From: Scytonema sp. UIC 10036
Lineage (GTDB): Bacteria; Cyanobacteriota; Cyanobacteriia; Cyanobacteriales; Nostocaceae
DNA length: 64,000 nucleotides
Direction of reading: 5' to 3'
Assembly: GCF_009725235.1 (NCBI RefSeq)
Contig: NZ_WJFC01000002.1
Span: 150,896-214,895 of the forward strand
Positions within the stretch are counted from its first letter, which is position 1. The number at the start of each line of letters is the position of its first letter. Positions 36,624 through 46,547 of this stretch are shown piece by piece. The notes beneath the pieces are model-generated. The model had not been told where the DNA came from, made no database searches, and worked only from the letters and a program-made list of their open reading frames with translations. The position numbers and the translations under genes are program-made.

Positions 36624-37271
36624 ATGAAACGAAATTTGAACTATACTCTGACAGTATTCGGCAGCGTTGCGATCGCATCTGTTGGGTTTGCCGTAGCGGC
36701 TTTAGCAGATACAGTCAAAGCTCGCTGCGATGTCTATCCTAAAGGAGAAGATCGCGCCAAGTCTTCCAGTCTTTGTACCTTTTCGCAACGACAAGGGGTC
36801 GTCGGGATTCAGTTAGAGAACGGGAAACGCTATGACTTACGCCCCGTTGGGAATCAACCAGGTAATTATCGCGATCAAAATGGTCGTGCTGCTTATCGGC
36901 AGTCTGGACTGGGCGACAAGGGGCAAATTTATCGCCTCGCCAATGAGTCAATCTATGTCTACTGGGATACCGCTCCGTTGGGACAAAATCCAGATAATAC
37001 GACTGGTGGAAGTTCTTCTGCTTCTAGTTCCTACCCTGATGCTGGGACTTCTGTCTCACGCTTGAGTGATTTGGTGGGTGCTAGGGCAGGACAGGCAGAA
37101 AACTTGGTGAAAAAACGGGGCTATCGATTCGTGAAGACGGATTCTCCTTCAGGCGATGCTATCTACAGCTATTGGCAGGAAGCCAAAACTAACTACTGTG
37201 TAACAATCCGAACAGAGCAAGGACGCTACCAGTCAATCGTCTATGCAACTCCAGTTGATTGTAATGAGTAG
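36624..37271 (+). CDS. Secreted protein with C-terminal VGARAGQAE domain
   Basis: 215 residues from ATG 36624, chosen because GAGG precedes it and a signal peptide (about 1-29, YTLTVFGSVAIASVGFAVAA) begins there. A first domain (about 30-125) is beta-rich with two cysteines. A Ser/Gly linker follows. The last 65 residues (LVGARAGQAENLVKKRGYRF to the final cysteine) form a domain found again, with a different N-terminal part, in the protein at 41506-42291. It resembles the alternating pattern of PASTA-like domains, but I do not claim that family. It is 71 bp upstream of the MscS gene on the same strand, so co-expression is likely. Periplasmic or envelope location is inferred. Confidence 0.72.
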   Translation: MKRNLNYTLTVFGSVAIASVGFAVAALADTVKARCDVYPKGEDRAKSSSLCTFSQRQGVVGIQLENGKRYDLRPVGNQPGNYRDQNGRAAYRQSGLGDKGQIYRLANESIYVYWDTAPLGQNPDNTTGGSSSASSSYPDAGTSVSRLSDLVGARAGQAENLVKKRGYRFVKTDSPSGDAIYSYWQEAKTNYCVTIRTEQGRYQSIVYATPVDCNE

Positions 37272-37342
37272 TTGCTATCTCGCTAAGAGAAGGTGAAAGG
37301 CTCTTTTTGAGGTCTTTGGGCTGCACTGTGACTAATGGAGTT

Positions 37343-39136
37343 ATGTTCTCTTTTATTCGATACCTTCGTCTCACGATTCGGTTTGTGTCGATCGCTCTGG
37401 TAACGCTCGCGCTGGTGCTTAACTGGGGTACGATCGCCCACAGTCAACTACCTTCGTTACCCACCGGAACTTCCAACGATCCGCACAAGTCACCTAGCAG
37501 TGTTACCCGGCTGGGTGTATATGAAATTGCATCGGTAAAGTCACCCTTGGACAACCATAGTTTGTTTGATGTTGTCTCTCCCACTGTTTTTAATCGCGAC
37601 AAGATCCCAGATGGAGCTCTTCCGGTTGAGGTGCGTGCTGAAGAAATTACGCAACGGTTGATGCGAGTGCTCTATCGAGTCTCCAAAACTAAACAAACTC
37701 CCATCGTTTCTATTGCCACCCTAAATAAAGGTCCAATCCTCGAGCTCAATGACGATCGAACGAGCCGTCCGTTAAAACTGGTGACGGTGACAGAGCTAGA
37801 TGCTGACTACCATGGGAAAACGCTGGAGGAATTGACCCAGGAGTGGCAGAAAATACTGCAAGCAGAAGTGGATCGCATCGATCGACTCTTCGCACCTAAG
37901 ATGTTGTTGCAACGTCTTGGGCAAGCACTGCAAATCTGCATTGGATTATTGTTGGGCAGTGGTGTGCTCTGGTTTCTGCGGCGAACTCTAACCCGCAAAA
38001 AGATAGCATTGCAAGACCGTCATCAGGCGGCGATAGCTGCGGCAGAAGCGGCGGCTGCCACCCACCCTAAGACAGAAACATCCACTGATGCTCGGGCAAT
38101 GGAGATCGACGAAGAGGAGGCTGAGGCAGAAGCAATTGCTGATGTGCGATCGCGGTTTTTAGCAGTAGTCCGGCAGCAATTCAGTCTCAAGCGCCAACTG
38201 GAAATCTATTCCTTCCTCAAGTGGTTACTGCTCTGGACACTTATTCTCATGTGGTACATCGGAATTGTCGCCATCTTGTCTCGCGTTCCTTTCCTCATGA
38301 GATGGTACACAGAGGCTTTAGCTGTTCCCCTCGCATTACTCATTCTTTGGTTTTTTATCAGTCTTGCTATTCGTATTAGCCAAAGCGTAATAGACCGCCT
38401 CACCCATGCCTGGATAAAGCATCCCTATTTCCCGTTGAGTGAAACCCAACGGATTGCCCTGCGAGCAGCGACAGTTGCCGGGGCATTAAAAGGATTAATC
38501 ACCTTTGTTTTCATTACTTTGGGTATCTTGTGGTCTCTGGGCTTGTTTGATGTTCCGACTGGCTCAATTCTGGCAGGCAGTGCTGTCATCGGTCTGGCAA
38601 TTTCCTTTGGCTCCCAAAGTCTGATTAAAGATCTGGTCAACGGTTGCTTGATTTTGATAGAGGATCAGTTTGCCGTAGGCGATGTGATTCAGGTGGGAGA
38701 TGAAAGCGGATTGGTTGAAACCCTCAACCTGCGCGTTACCCAACTGCGAAATGGGGAAGGAAAACTGATTACCATCCCTAATAGTTCTATTATTGCGGTA
38801 AAGAATTTGACGCGTCTCTGGTCGCGGGTAGATTTCTCGATCGAGGTTGCCTATAAGAACGATCCCAAACAGGTGCTCGCAGTTCTGCATCAGGTGGCAG
38901 AGCAACTCTACAGCGAACCAGAATGGCGCGAGCGTATGCCCAGTCCACCGGAAGTCCTGGGCATCGATCAAATGTCCCAAACTGGAATGCTAATGCGAGT
39001 CTGGATTCAGACGACACCTATGCAGCAGTGGAGCGTGGGGCGAGAATTTCGTCTGCGGGTGCGGTTGGCATTTGAAGTAAATAATATTCAGATCGGTGGA
39101 CCGCAGCTCTTAACTGATTATATTCATGGTGAATAA
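37343..39136 (+). CDS. MscS-family mechanosensitive channel
   Basis: 597 residues from ATG 37343; GGAG precedes it closely, and a longer TTG-initiated form adds 12 residues. It has a signal-type helix (about 8-34), a periplasmic/helical region, transmembrane helices near 195-215, 290-320 and 325-350, and the MscS core. The core includes the pore-lining glycine/alanine helix (ILAGSAVIGLAISFGSQSL) and the beta-domain sequence (DVIQVGDESGLVETLNLR, then TIPNS). The channel opens under membrane tension to release solutes during osmotic downshock. The long N-terminal extension is typical of the large MscS variants. It follows a secreted-protein gene closely, probably in one transcript. Confidence 0.93.
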   Translation: MFSFIRYLRLTIRFVSIALVTLALVLNWGTIAHSQLPSLPTGTSNDPHKSPSSVTRLGVYEIASVKSPLDNHSLFDVVSPTVFNRDKIPDGALPVEVRAEEITQRLMRVLYRVSKTKQTPIVSIATLNKGPILELNDDRTSRPLKLVTVTELDADYHGKTLEELTQEWQKILQAEVDRIDRLFAPKMLLQRLGQALQICIGLLLGSGVLWFLRRTLTRKKIALQDRHQAAIAAAEAAAATHPKTETSTDARAMEIDEEEAEAEAIADVRSRFLAVVRQQFSLKRQLEIYSFLKWLLLWTLILMWYIGIVAILSRVPFLMRWYTEALAVPLALLILWFFISLAIRISQSVIDRLTHAWIKHPYFPLSETQRIALRAATVAGALKGLITFVFITLGILWSLGLFDVPTGSILAGSAVIGLAISFGSQSLIKDLVNGCLILIEDQFAVGDVIQVGDESGLVETLNLRVTQLRNGEGKLITIPNSSIIAVKNLTRLWSRVDFSIEVAYKNDPKQVLAVLHQVAEQLYSEPEWRERMPSPPEVLGIDQMSQTGMLMRVWIQTTPMQQWSVGREFRLRVRLAFEVNNIQIGGPQLLTDYIHGE

Positions 39137-39137
39137 C

Positions 39138-39509
39138 ACCAGTCATTAACGCCTGAGTATCGCTAATGAGGACATCAATGTTGGCGGTTTCAAAGAGTTG
39201 GTTCAGAGCCGACTGCGTCGTGCTTTGGTTATTAGAACGTAGAGTGGCATACTCTTCAGAGTTGCTATCCGTCTGCTGAGAGATTTTTAAATATTCCTGA
39301 CCATAAGGAATCCGATTGATTGGATCGCCATTGTTGATATCAATGATGGTCGCCAGGTTGTCTACTGGTACACCAGGAGTATTGGCTAAAAAGTGATTAA
39401 TTGAGGCTTTGAAGCCGTATGCCAGCGCGACATTGGCATCAGGGGGAGCGGGAATCTGAGAGGGATCGACTTCTACAATTTCAATGCTTGATATGCCGTA
39501 GTAGCGTGT
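39138..39509 (-). pseudogene. Amidase-signature gene fragment
   Basis: An open stretch of 124 codons with no start codon encodes AYGFKASINHFLANTPGVPV, then LATIIDINN, RIPYGQEYLKISQQT and NIDVLISDTQ. These are the successive hallmarks of the C-terminal third of amidase-signature enzymes (the substrate-cover helices after the Ser-Ser-Lys core). The catalytic N-terminal part is absent. Similarity ends at the stop codon of the convergent MscS gene, so the 3' end was lost there too. It is a clear relic. Confidence 0.82.
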
Positions 39510-39625
39510 CTAGGCTAAAAAATCGATCGCACATGAGCTACTGATAAATCTAGGTGTACACTAAAGCAAATTGGCTGTAATTTGCTTAACTAATTTATCT
39601 ACACTTAAGGTGTTTTGTAAGGCTA

Positions 39626-41362
39626 TCAAAATGCTTCCGCTCCCTTGGAATCATCAGGAGATAAAAATCGCCATTTTCCTTGTCCTAAAATCTCCACAAT
39701 TAATTGATGATAAGGAATTAAAGTAGGACGATGACCGACACTAATATAGGTAATATTCGCCTCTCTTAATTTATGATAAAGATGTTTTTCATTGGCTACA
39801 TCTAAAGCACTGGTAGATTCATCTAACACTGCATAGTGAGGATTATGTAAGAAAAGTCGAGCAAACCCCAATCGTTGCTGTTCCCCTAAGGACAAAACAT
39901 CTGCCCAATTGAGTTCTACGTCAAGACCCTCCACACGGGCAACTAAATCAGTCAAATTTACCTGTTCTAGAACCTCCTGTAGCTTTGTATCACTCACTTC
40001 TCGCTTGGTATAGGGATATAGAATTTGATTTCTCAATGAACCTAAGACTATATAAGGACGTTGAGGAATAAATAAAATCTCGGCGGTGTTGGGACGGTAA
40101 ATATGGCCTTCGCCCGTGTTCCATAAACCGGCAACTGCTCGCAATATCGAACTTTTTCCTGACCCAGAAGCCCCCATCACTAAAATTCCCTCACTATGAG
40201 GAACTTCTACTGAGAAATCTTCCACTAGCACCCGTTTTCGATCGGGAGTTTTTACCGTAACATGACTGAGAGCAAAACGAGGTTCAATTAAGGTATTGAT
40301 AACAGATTGCGAAGGCGCAGGTTTTTGATTTTGGTGCAAATAATCGGAAAAAGTTCCTAGCCGTTTGATGACTGCAGCGAAAAGAGCTAATCCTTCAAAA
40401 GATCTGGCGAACCAACTAAAAACATTCACGATTGTTAAAAAAGCGGGAATAGAACGAGTCACATCGCCAAAGGTAATTTGTCCCGCAAAATATTGTGGGG
40501 CAAGAATGAGATAGGCAATAATCAAAACAGTAAAACCTAAACTAATATTGATTGCATCTAAGAGACTACTAGGAAAGATTTTGGCATGAAGAACGGCAAG
40601 TAATCGGGAGAATTTCGATTGAACTATTCCTTCTTCCTGTTCCTCTCCTTTGTAAAAAGCGATTGATTCGCTATTATTACGCACGTGGACTAAACTATAA
40701 CGAAAGTCTGCTTGATATTGCAGGTTTTTGAAGTTTAGCGGTGTGAGAATCCGACCAATAAAAAAACTGACCAAGGTTTGAACCAGTGCCGTTAGAATAG
40801 CGACAAAAACGAGGTTTTTGTTGATACTCCAGAGAATATTGATAAAGAGAAAACCACTCAGAACATTACTGCCGAGGGAAAGAGAATATGTGAGGGAACT
40901 ACTGATAAAAGACTCGATATCTTCGGAAATACGCTGATCGGGGTTGTCGATGGCTTTATTGGCATTAACTTGATAAAAAGCCCGATCGGCAAAATAGCGA
41001 TCGAGGAAATCTTTGGTCAACCACTCTCGCCAGTAGAGTTGCAGTTTATTTTGAATAAAATTCTCAAAAAACGAGAAAATAATTAACGCCAGTAACGTTC
41101 CCCCGAACAGGAGCAGAGAATTCTGGAAACTCTCTAATTGCTTATTGCTTAGTGCAGTGGTAAACTCTCCCTGATAACGATTCAGTAAAGCACTAGCGTT
41201 GTTAGCGAGGATGATAAAAAGAACGGCTGCTGCTAACAATCCCCATGCTCGAAACCTCTCCTGAGATCCCCAGTAGCGTTTAGCTACTTGCCAAAACCAC
41301 TGTAAAAATTGTTGTAGCTGCTGAAGTTTTTCCATATAAAGCTTTTGGTGGGCATTGCCCAC
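39626..41362 (-). CDS. YddA/SbmA-like ABC transporter
   Basis: 578 residues. The membrane part (about 20-330) carries the motif of ABCD/YddA-type exporters, LTKDFLDRYFADRAFYQ followed by IDNPDQRISEDIE. The ATPase domain (about 360-578) has Walker A GASGSGKSS, signature LSLGEQQRLGFAR and Walker B AVLDESTSALD with the catalytic Glu. Relatives move fatty acyl compounds, vitamin B12 or peptides across the inner membrane; the cyanobacterial members are uncharacterised. It works as a homodimer by analogy. It follows the secreted-protein gene 41506-42291 by 143 bp on the same strand. Confidence 0.9.
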   Translation of the reverse strand: MGNAHQKLYMEKLQQLQQFLQWFWQVAKRYWGSQERFRAWGLLAAAVLFIILANNASALLNRYQGEFTTALSNKQLESFQNSLLLFGGTLLALIIFSFFENFIQNKLQLYWREWLTKDFLDRYFADRAFYQVNANKAIDNPDQRISEDIESFISSSLTYSLSLGSNVLSGFLFINILWSINKNLVFVAILTALVQTLVSFFIGRILTPLNFKNLQYQADFRYSLVHVRNNSESIAFYKGEEQEEGIVQSKFSRLLAVLHAKIFPSSLLDAINISLGFTVLIIAYLILAPQYFAGQITFGDVTRSIPAFLTIVNVFSWFARSFEGLALFAAVIKRLGTFSDYLHQNQKPAPSQSVINTLIEPRFALSHVTVKTPDRKRVLVEDFSVEVPHSEGILVMGASGSGKSSILRAVAGLWNTGEGHIYRPNTAEILFIPQRPYIVLGSLRNQILYPYTKREVSDTKLQEVLEQVNLTDLVARVEGLDVELNWADVLSLGEQQRLGFARLFLHNPHYAVLDESTSALDVANEKHLYHKLREANITYISVGHRPTLIPYHQLIVEILGQGKWRFLSPDDSKGAEAF

Positions 41363-41505
41363 CCTACGTGTAGTTCAAAAATCAAATAGGAGTCCTATAC
41401 TAAAGAAATATAGTGCTAGAAAAAATTAATGTTTGAAACTGCATAGTTTTGTGATATGTAAGGGGAAGGCATTGTCTTTCCCTTACAATTTTCAATTTAC
41501 TATGA

Positions 41506-42291
41506 CTAGCGGCAATTAAATTTTTCTGCGTAAATAATCGCCGCATATCGTCCATCTGTTGTTCTGATAGCAACGCAATTTCTAGTTCTGGTTTCTAACC
41601 AATAACTGATAGCACTGTCAGCCTGTTGATTGGCACGGCGATATTCATAACCCCGATCTCTGAGATCGGACTCTGCTTGTCCAGCTCTTGCACCCACAAA
41701 ATCCGCTAAATTGTCCACGGGTTCACCAATTCGCACGTTTGTTGAAGAAACATTGACAGGCCGACCAAATGGTGAATTTGAAGAGGATGACGAAGTACGA
41801 TGCGTTCCTAGCATTGCTCCGATCAGCGCACCGACAGCTGCACCAGCAAGCACTGTACCTGCCGATGTTTTTTGATCATCGTGGGTAACATTAGCAGGCT
41901 GTTGGCTGTCAAGCCTGACGGATAAGCGATTTGTCTCTCGATCTACTTGCCAAGTAAATACACCCTTATCAGGTTGTTCATCAAAGCGGACGTTGTGAAT
42001 CCCGTCATAGGCTTCAACCTGAAGTGAGTCTTTGTTCGGTCCATAAAAACGGTATTTAGAATCGTTGTCTAGTTCAACGACAAACGCCATTGTATTACCC
42101 TGCTGTTTCTGCTTCACTATGCAGTGACCGTCGAATACTCTATAATTGGAGCTTGTTAGCTTACAGCGACCTTGTGCTCTGACAAGAGTTTCAGCAGAAG
42201 CGCTAGACATCATTATCAGCCCCTGAGTAGTTATCAACAAACTCGCTGTCATTACAGAGTTTAAGGTTGTAAATTTCTTAGACATAATCAT
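41506..42291 (-). CDS. Secreted protein with glycine zipper and VGARAGQAE domain
   Basis: 261 residues. A signal peptide (about 1-33, ending SSASAETL) precedes a cysteine-bearing beta-rich domain (about 35-128). A glycine-zipper helix (about 143-165, AGTVLAGAAVGALIGAMLG) and a serine-rich linker come next. The C-terminal 65-residue domain (FVGARAGQAESDLRDRGYEY to the last cysteine) is shared with the protein at 36624-37271. Methionine 1 or 3 could be the start. Gly-zipper segments insert into or pack within membranes. It probably sits in the outer envelope; function unknown. Confidence 0.75.
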   Translation of the reverse strand: MIMSKKFTTLNSVMTASLLITTQGLIMMSSASAETLVRAQGRCKLTSSNYRVFDGHCIVKQKQQGNTMAFVVELDNDSKYRFYGPNKDSLQVEAYDGIHNVRFDEQPDKGVFTWQVDRETNRLSVRLDSQQPANVTHDDQKTSAGTVLAGAAVGALIGAMLGTHRTSSSSSNSPFGRPVNVSSTNVRIGEPVDNLADFVGARAGQAESDLRDRGYEYRRANQQADSAISYWLETRTRNCVAIRTTDGRYAAIIYAEKFNCR

Positions 42292-42999
42292 GTTTAGAAG
42301 TGGAATTTTATTATCAATACCTTCGCCATTTTTGAAGGGTAAAGTGGTAGTGCTTTAACCATGAAAGCCCATTCTTCTGTGACAAGGCAAAAATCATTAG
42401 TCTTGAAAAACAGCCTCAGGTTTTCCGGAAGGAATTTTTTATTCAATAGCCTGCACACCAAGACATTGAGATTCTAGCATTTAACCTCAAGAATACACAT
42501 AGATAAGAAATTTTCGTCTTCTTATGGCAAAAGTTTGTGTACGAGGCAAAAATGGCAAAATTGGTCTAGGCTTCTATTTTGGCGAAGGTATTGATTAAGT
42601 ATTCTACTATAGAAAGTCTCTTGAATTTATAAAATTATTTTTTTTAACAAATTATTTGGGATTGCTATAGAAAACTGAATAAAATTGAAGGCGTTTCTAA
42701 TTCACATTAAACGTAAATTTGTTCAATTGACTCTGTTAGTAAGATGCTTTCAAATATTTCTGAGAAATCCCTTAACTGACGTATATGATATTTTTACTGA
42801 ATGTCATTCTTTGCTTAACTGATTTAAATAATATTTCTCATTGCCATAAAATCCATTGGTATTTTTGAGGTCACCACGCTCGTAAAAACAGGTTTCTTAT
42901 AGGGGAATATAGAAGGGGCACAGAGATGGCGATCGCAATTAAAAAGGTCATAAAAAATTGGTGAATGTGTTTCATAGAGGCACGTAAGGCTAGTGAACT
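42292..42999. other. Intergenic region with a 16-bp exact inverted pair
   Basis: About 700 bp without a supported gene. ATCAATACCTTCGCCA at 42313-42328 is exactly inverted at 42580-42595, enclosing 250 bp; this may be a degenerate mobile element. A 24-codon plus-strand frame (42523-42597) overlaps the right copy and is too short to call. Confidence 0.5.
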
Positions 43000-45900
43000 T
43001 TAAAGAGAATTGCAGAAATGTTTTCCATCCGCTTTCATCGTTGGATGGCTTTGAAAATAATCTCTGACCCAATCGCAAGCAGCTTGCAGCAGCTTGTGGT
43101 TATCCAGAACAACCTCTAAATCCCAAAGGAGGGTAGTACGATCTTTACTGGTGGTAATCAAGGTTTTTCCATCAGGGCTAAAAGCGAGCTGCTGAACTGC
43201 GTCCCTGTGACCATTGAGGGTGGTGAGCAGGATGACAACCTCTCGATCCCCACTGCGGGAAAGTTGCCAGAGTTTTACCTGGCGATCGGTGGAGGCCGTT
43301 GCCAGCAGTTGACCGTTGGGACTGAAGGCGACATCTAAAATGCCTGAGTTATGCCCCATCAATGTAGTCAGCAATGTCCCGTCTCTTCGCCAGAGCTTGA
43401 CACTGCGATCGTTAGACGCTGATGCGATAGTCTGTCCATCCGGGCTGAAGTTGACGCTTAAAACAGCAGCCTTATGCCCTTTCAGAGATGTCAGGAATTG
43501 ACCTGACCGCTGCCATAGCTTGACAACACTGTGGTCAATACAGCCCGTCGCTATAATTAACCCATTAGGACTGAAGGCAAAGCTTAAGTTTACACTGCAA
43601 GTCTGAATAGTTTTGAGCAGGCTGCCGTTTCGATCCCATAATTTAACGGTGCCGTCCCAACTTGCAGTTGCCAGGATTTTCCCGTCTGGACTAAATGCCA
43701 CTGCATCTACTCTATCGATATGACCAGCCAGCGTCTTCAGCAGTCTTCCATTCATATCCCAGAGTTTCACAGTTTTGTCTCGACTGGCTGATGCTAAGGT
43801 TTTACCATTGGGACTAAAGGCTAATCCCTTTACCTCAGCTTTATGTCCCGTCAGATGATGCACTAGGTTTCCCTGTCGATTCCACAGGTAAATCGAGCCA
43901 TCCTGGTTACCAGTTGCAAAGTGATTGCCATCTGGTGTGATAGCAAGTCCTGACGCACCTGCCGCTTGTCGCACAATCGTCAAAAATGGTATCCCTCTCG
44001 GTCGCCATAGCCTAACCGTATTATCGACACTGGCGGATGCCAGAGTTTGACCATCCGGGCTGAACGCCACTCCTCTGACTTCTCCATTGTGTGCCGCTAA
44101 GGTAGTCAGCTGCGAGCCGTCCCGCTGCCAAAGTTTGACCGTGCCATCAAGACTGGCGGAGGCAAGGGTCTGGCCATCGGGACTAAACACAACATCAAAA
44201 CAGTAATCGGTATGCCCGATGAGGATCGCCAGTAACTTGCCGTCAGGTTGCCAAAGCTCCAAGTCACCGTTATCTTTGGCGGCAGCTATAATCTGACCGT
44301 CGGGGCTAAAGACCAGACGCTGGATCGCTGTTCTCCCAATAGTGGGAAATGTCGCCAGCAATGTACCATTTAACTGCCGCAGTCGAATGATGCCATCGTT
44401 TCCTCCAGACGCCAGAATTTGTCCATCAGGACTGAACGCGACACCAGACATTGCAACTTTTTCGGTAAAGGTTTTCAACAACGTGCCATCACTCCCCCAG
44501 AGATTGATTTTACCATCTAACCCTGCCGAAGCAATCAGTTTGCCATCAGGACTGAAGCGGATTTGCCAGACACCCCAGGTATGACCTTTAAGGGTTCTTA
44601 GCACAGTGCCGTCTGCTTGCCAGAGTTTTATCGTGCCATCAGCACTGGCAGATGCTAGCAGCGCACCATCAGGACTATATGCTAGACTCCAAATGCGATC
44701 GCTATGACCCGTTAGGGTGAATAGGGCTTGACCATTGCGGTACCAGATTTTGACAACTCCATCCAAGCCACCCGTGGCAATGTGTTGACCATCGGGACTG
44801 AAGGTAACCGTATGTACTCCCTGATTGAAACCAAGCAATCGGTTGGATTCGATCGCCCCAAAGACGGCTTGCTTCAGCGTTTGATCGATCTGGTTTTGCA
44901 GTTCAGCATCTATCGTCCCCACCTTTTGCCGTAGGGTTTGCGCTTGCAGAGCATCAAGCAGGGCATCCAGTCGTCGATCGGAAGCAAACAAGGCAGTTGA
45001 GGAGGATAGCCTAGCTCGTAGTTCGTTAATCCTGGCTTCGTGCTCACTCTTGAGCGCGTGGCGAAACTGGTAGAATATAGTAATTCCCAGCACCGTAAAG
45101 GTGACCAACGTCAGACTGAATACGCCGAGCAACAGCCGCTGAGTCTTGACCGTTTTCTCGATCGCTTTTAGGCGCTCTGTTTCCAGGCGGCTTTGGATTT
45201 CCCGGTGATTGAACTCTTCACTCGCCGCTAAAAATTGATAATCAATGGTGCTCAGACTCTTACTCTGGGACCAGAGCAGCGCATCCTGTAATGCCTGACC
45301 TCGCAATAAACGGGAGTCATCCTTTTGGTTGGCGGCGATCCAATTTTCCAAGGCTGCGGCATAGGGACGTAAATAACTTAATTGCTGGTTGACCCACTCT
45401 TGGTTGAAGACCTGTTGATACAGAGGATTTTTGATCGCCACTTTATTCTCCTGCCGCACCACCAATCCTGTCAGCAGGAGTTCGATTTGATCTCGACTGT
45501 CGTCTAGAGACACCGCTTTTCCCTGCAACAGTTGTTGATAAATGCCTATGAGTCGCCCAGTGCAGGTTTCATTCCGTAACAGACGGTCACGAATAGTTCG
45601 CAAATGCGTAGGCTCATCGCGTACCTCCCAGTTATCAAGCACATGGGTTTTCACCAACTCATCTACCCAGCACATCTCCATATTAGGAGGAATATGCAGC
45701 GAGGTTGCCCCGGTCTGCTCAACTACATAAACCACCAGTTGGCAGAACTTTTGGGTGAGAAAGGGTTGTCCCCCTGTCCAATGCAAAATTGCCTGTAGAA
45801 TGGTGAGGGGATGTTCGACAACACGGTTGAGTCCAATCGCAAGCGGGGTTGCTTCTTCAATGGTAAACCCATTTAACTCGATAGCACGACCAATGTTGAA

Positions 45901-46497
45901 GGGAGTCCGTTGCTTATCTGCAATTAAATCAGAAGGAGTGGTGACACCAAATAAGGCAATGTTGAAACGTTGATACCGAGCATCGTGCGATCGCTGGTTG
46001 TAACAGGAGCGTATCCAGGCAAAGAAATCATCAACGGGAAATTCCAGACTTAACACACTATCAATTTCATCAATGAAGATGTAAATAGGTTTATTTGGAA
46101 ATTGAACAAACAAAATTTCTTCAATAAATACAGTTAAGCACTGAATCGATGGTAGCTCAGCACGAGTCGAAAACCATTCCCCATAATTGATAGTACTAAG
46201 CAGTTGAAAACTTTGCAGCAGGCTGACCATGATGCCACGATACCATTGCTGAGGCGTGAGACGATCGCTGCCCAAGCGGGTCATATCTAGATAGGCGCAC
46301 TGTGCTCCTTCCCGCTGGAGTTGTTGCTTCACCCGCAGTAGCAATGAGGATTTCCCCATCTGCCGTGCATTAAAGACATAGCAGAATTCGCCGGATTGAA
46401 GCGCTTGGTAAAGTTCGCGATCGGCTTGCCGCACCACATAGTTGGGCGCATCCGCCTGCAAACATCCACCGACTTTATATCGAAATGAATTTACCAT
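43000..46497 (-). CDS. AAA-like NTPase with WD40 repeats
   Basis: 1165 residues. The N-terminal AAA-like NTPase region (about 5-400, PF14516-like) has [14 protein letters not shown] (Walker A Gly48-Lys49-Ser50) and a Walker [11 protein letters not shown] hydrophobic helix at about 452-476 suggests a membrane anchor. From about 555 to the end there are about 14 WD40 repeats, each with the HTxxV-xxSPDGxxLASAS-DGTVKLW pattern, forming probably two propellers. STAND-like proteins of this kind sense ligands through the propellers and signal by ATP-driven assembly. It lies 50 bp downstream of an HTH protein that carries a related NTPase core. Function not known. Confidence 0.9.
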   Translation of the reverse strand: MVNSFRYKVGGCLQADAPNYVVRQADRELYQALQSGEFCYVFNARQMGKSSLLLRVKQQLQREGAQCAYLDMTRLGSDRLTPQQWYRGIMVSLLQSFQLLSTINYGEWFSTRAELPSIQCLTVFIEEILFVQFPNKPIYIFIDEIDSVLSLEFPVDDFFAWIRSCYNQRSHDARYQRFNIALFGVTTPSDLIADKQRTPFNIGRAIELNGFTIEEATPLAIGLNRVVEHPLTILQAILHWTGGQPFLTQKFCQLVVYVVEQTGATSLHIPPNMEMCWVDELVKTHVLDNWEVRDEPTHLRTIRDRLLRNETCTGRLIGIYQQLLQGKAVSLDDSRDQIELLLTGLVVRQENKVAIKNPLYQQVFNQEWVNQQLSYLRPYAAALENWIAANQKDDSRLLRGQALQDALLWSQSKSLSTIDYQFLAASEEFNHREIQSRLETERLKAIEKTVKTQRLLLGVFSLTLVTFTVLGITIFYQFRHALKSEHEARINELRARLSSSTALFASDRRLDALLDALQAQTLRQKVGTIDAELQNQIDQTLKQAVFGAIESNRLLGFNQGVHTVTFSPDGQHIATGGLDGVVKIWYRNGQALFTLTGHSDRIWSLAYSPDGALLASASADGTIKLWQADGTVLRTLKGHTWGVWQIRFSPDGKLIASAGLDGKINLWGSDGTLLKTFTEKVAMSGVAFSPDGQILASGGNDGIIRLRQLNGTLLATFPTIGRTAIQRLVFSPDGQIIAAAKDNGDLELWQPDGKLLAILIGHTDYCFDVVFSPDGQTLASASLDGTVKLWQRDGSQLTTLAAHNGEVRGVAFSPDGQTLASASVDNTVRLWRPRGIPFLTIVRQAAGASGLAITPDGNHFATGNQDGSIYLWNRQGNLVHHLTGHKAEVKGLAFSPNGKTLASASRDKTVKLWDMNGRLLKTLAGHIDRVDAVAFSPDGKILATASWDGTVKLWDRNGSLLKTIQTCSVNLSFAFSPNGLIIATGCIDHSVVKLWQRSGQFLTSLKGHKAAVLSVNFSPDGQTIASASNDRSVKLWRRDGTLLTTLMGHNSGILDVAFSPNGQLLATASTDRQVKLWQLSRSGDREVVILLTTLNGHRDAVQQLAFSPDGKTLITTSKDRTTLLWDLEVVLDNHKLLQAACDWVRDYFQSHPTMKADGKHFCNSL

Positions 46498-46547
46498 AGA
46501 ATGACAAAATCATCGCTTTGCTTGCTGAAACGTCTGGCAACAAATAA

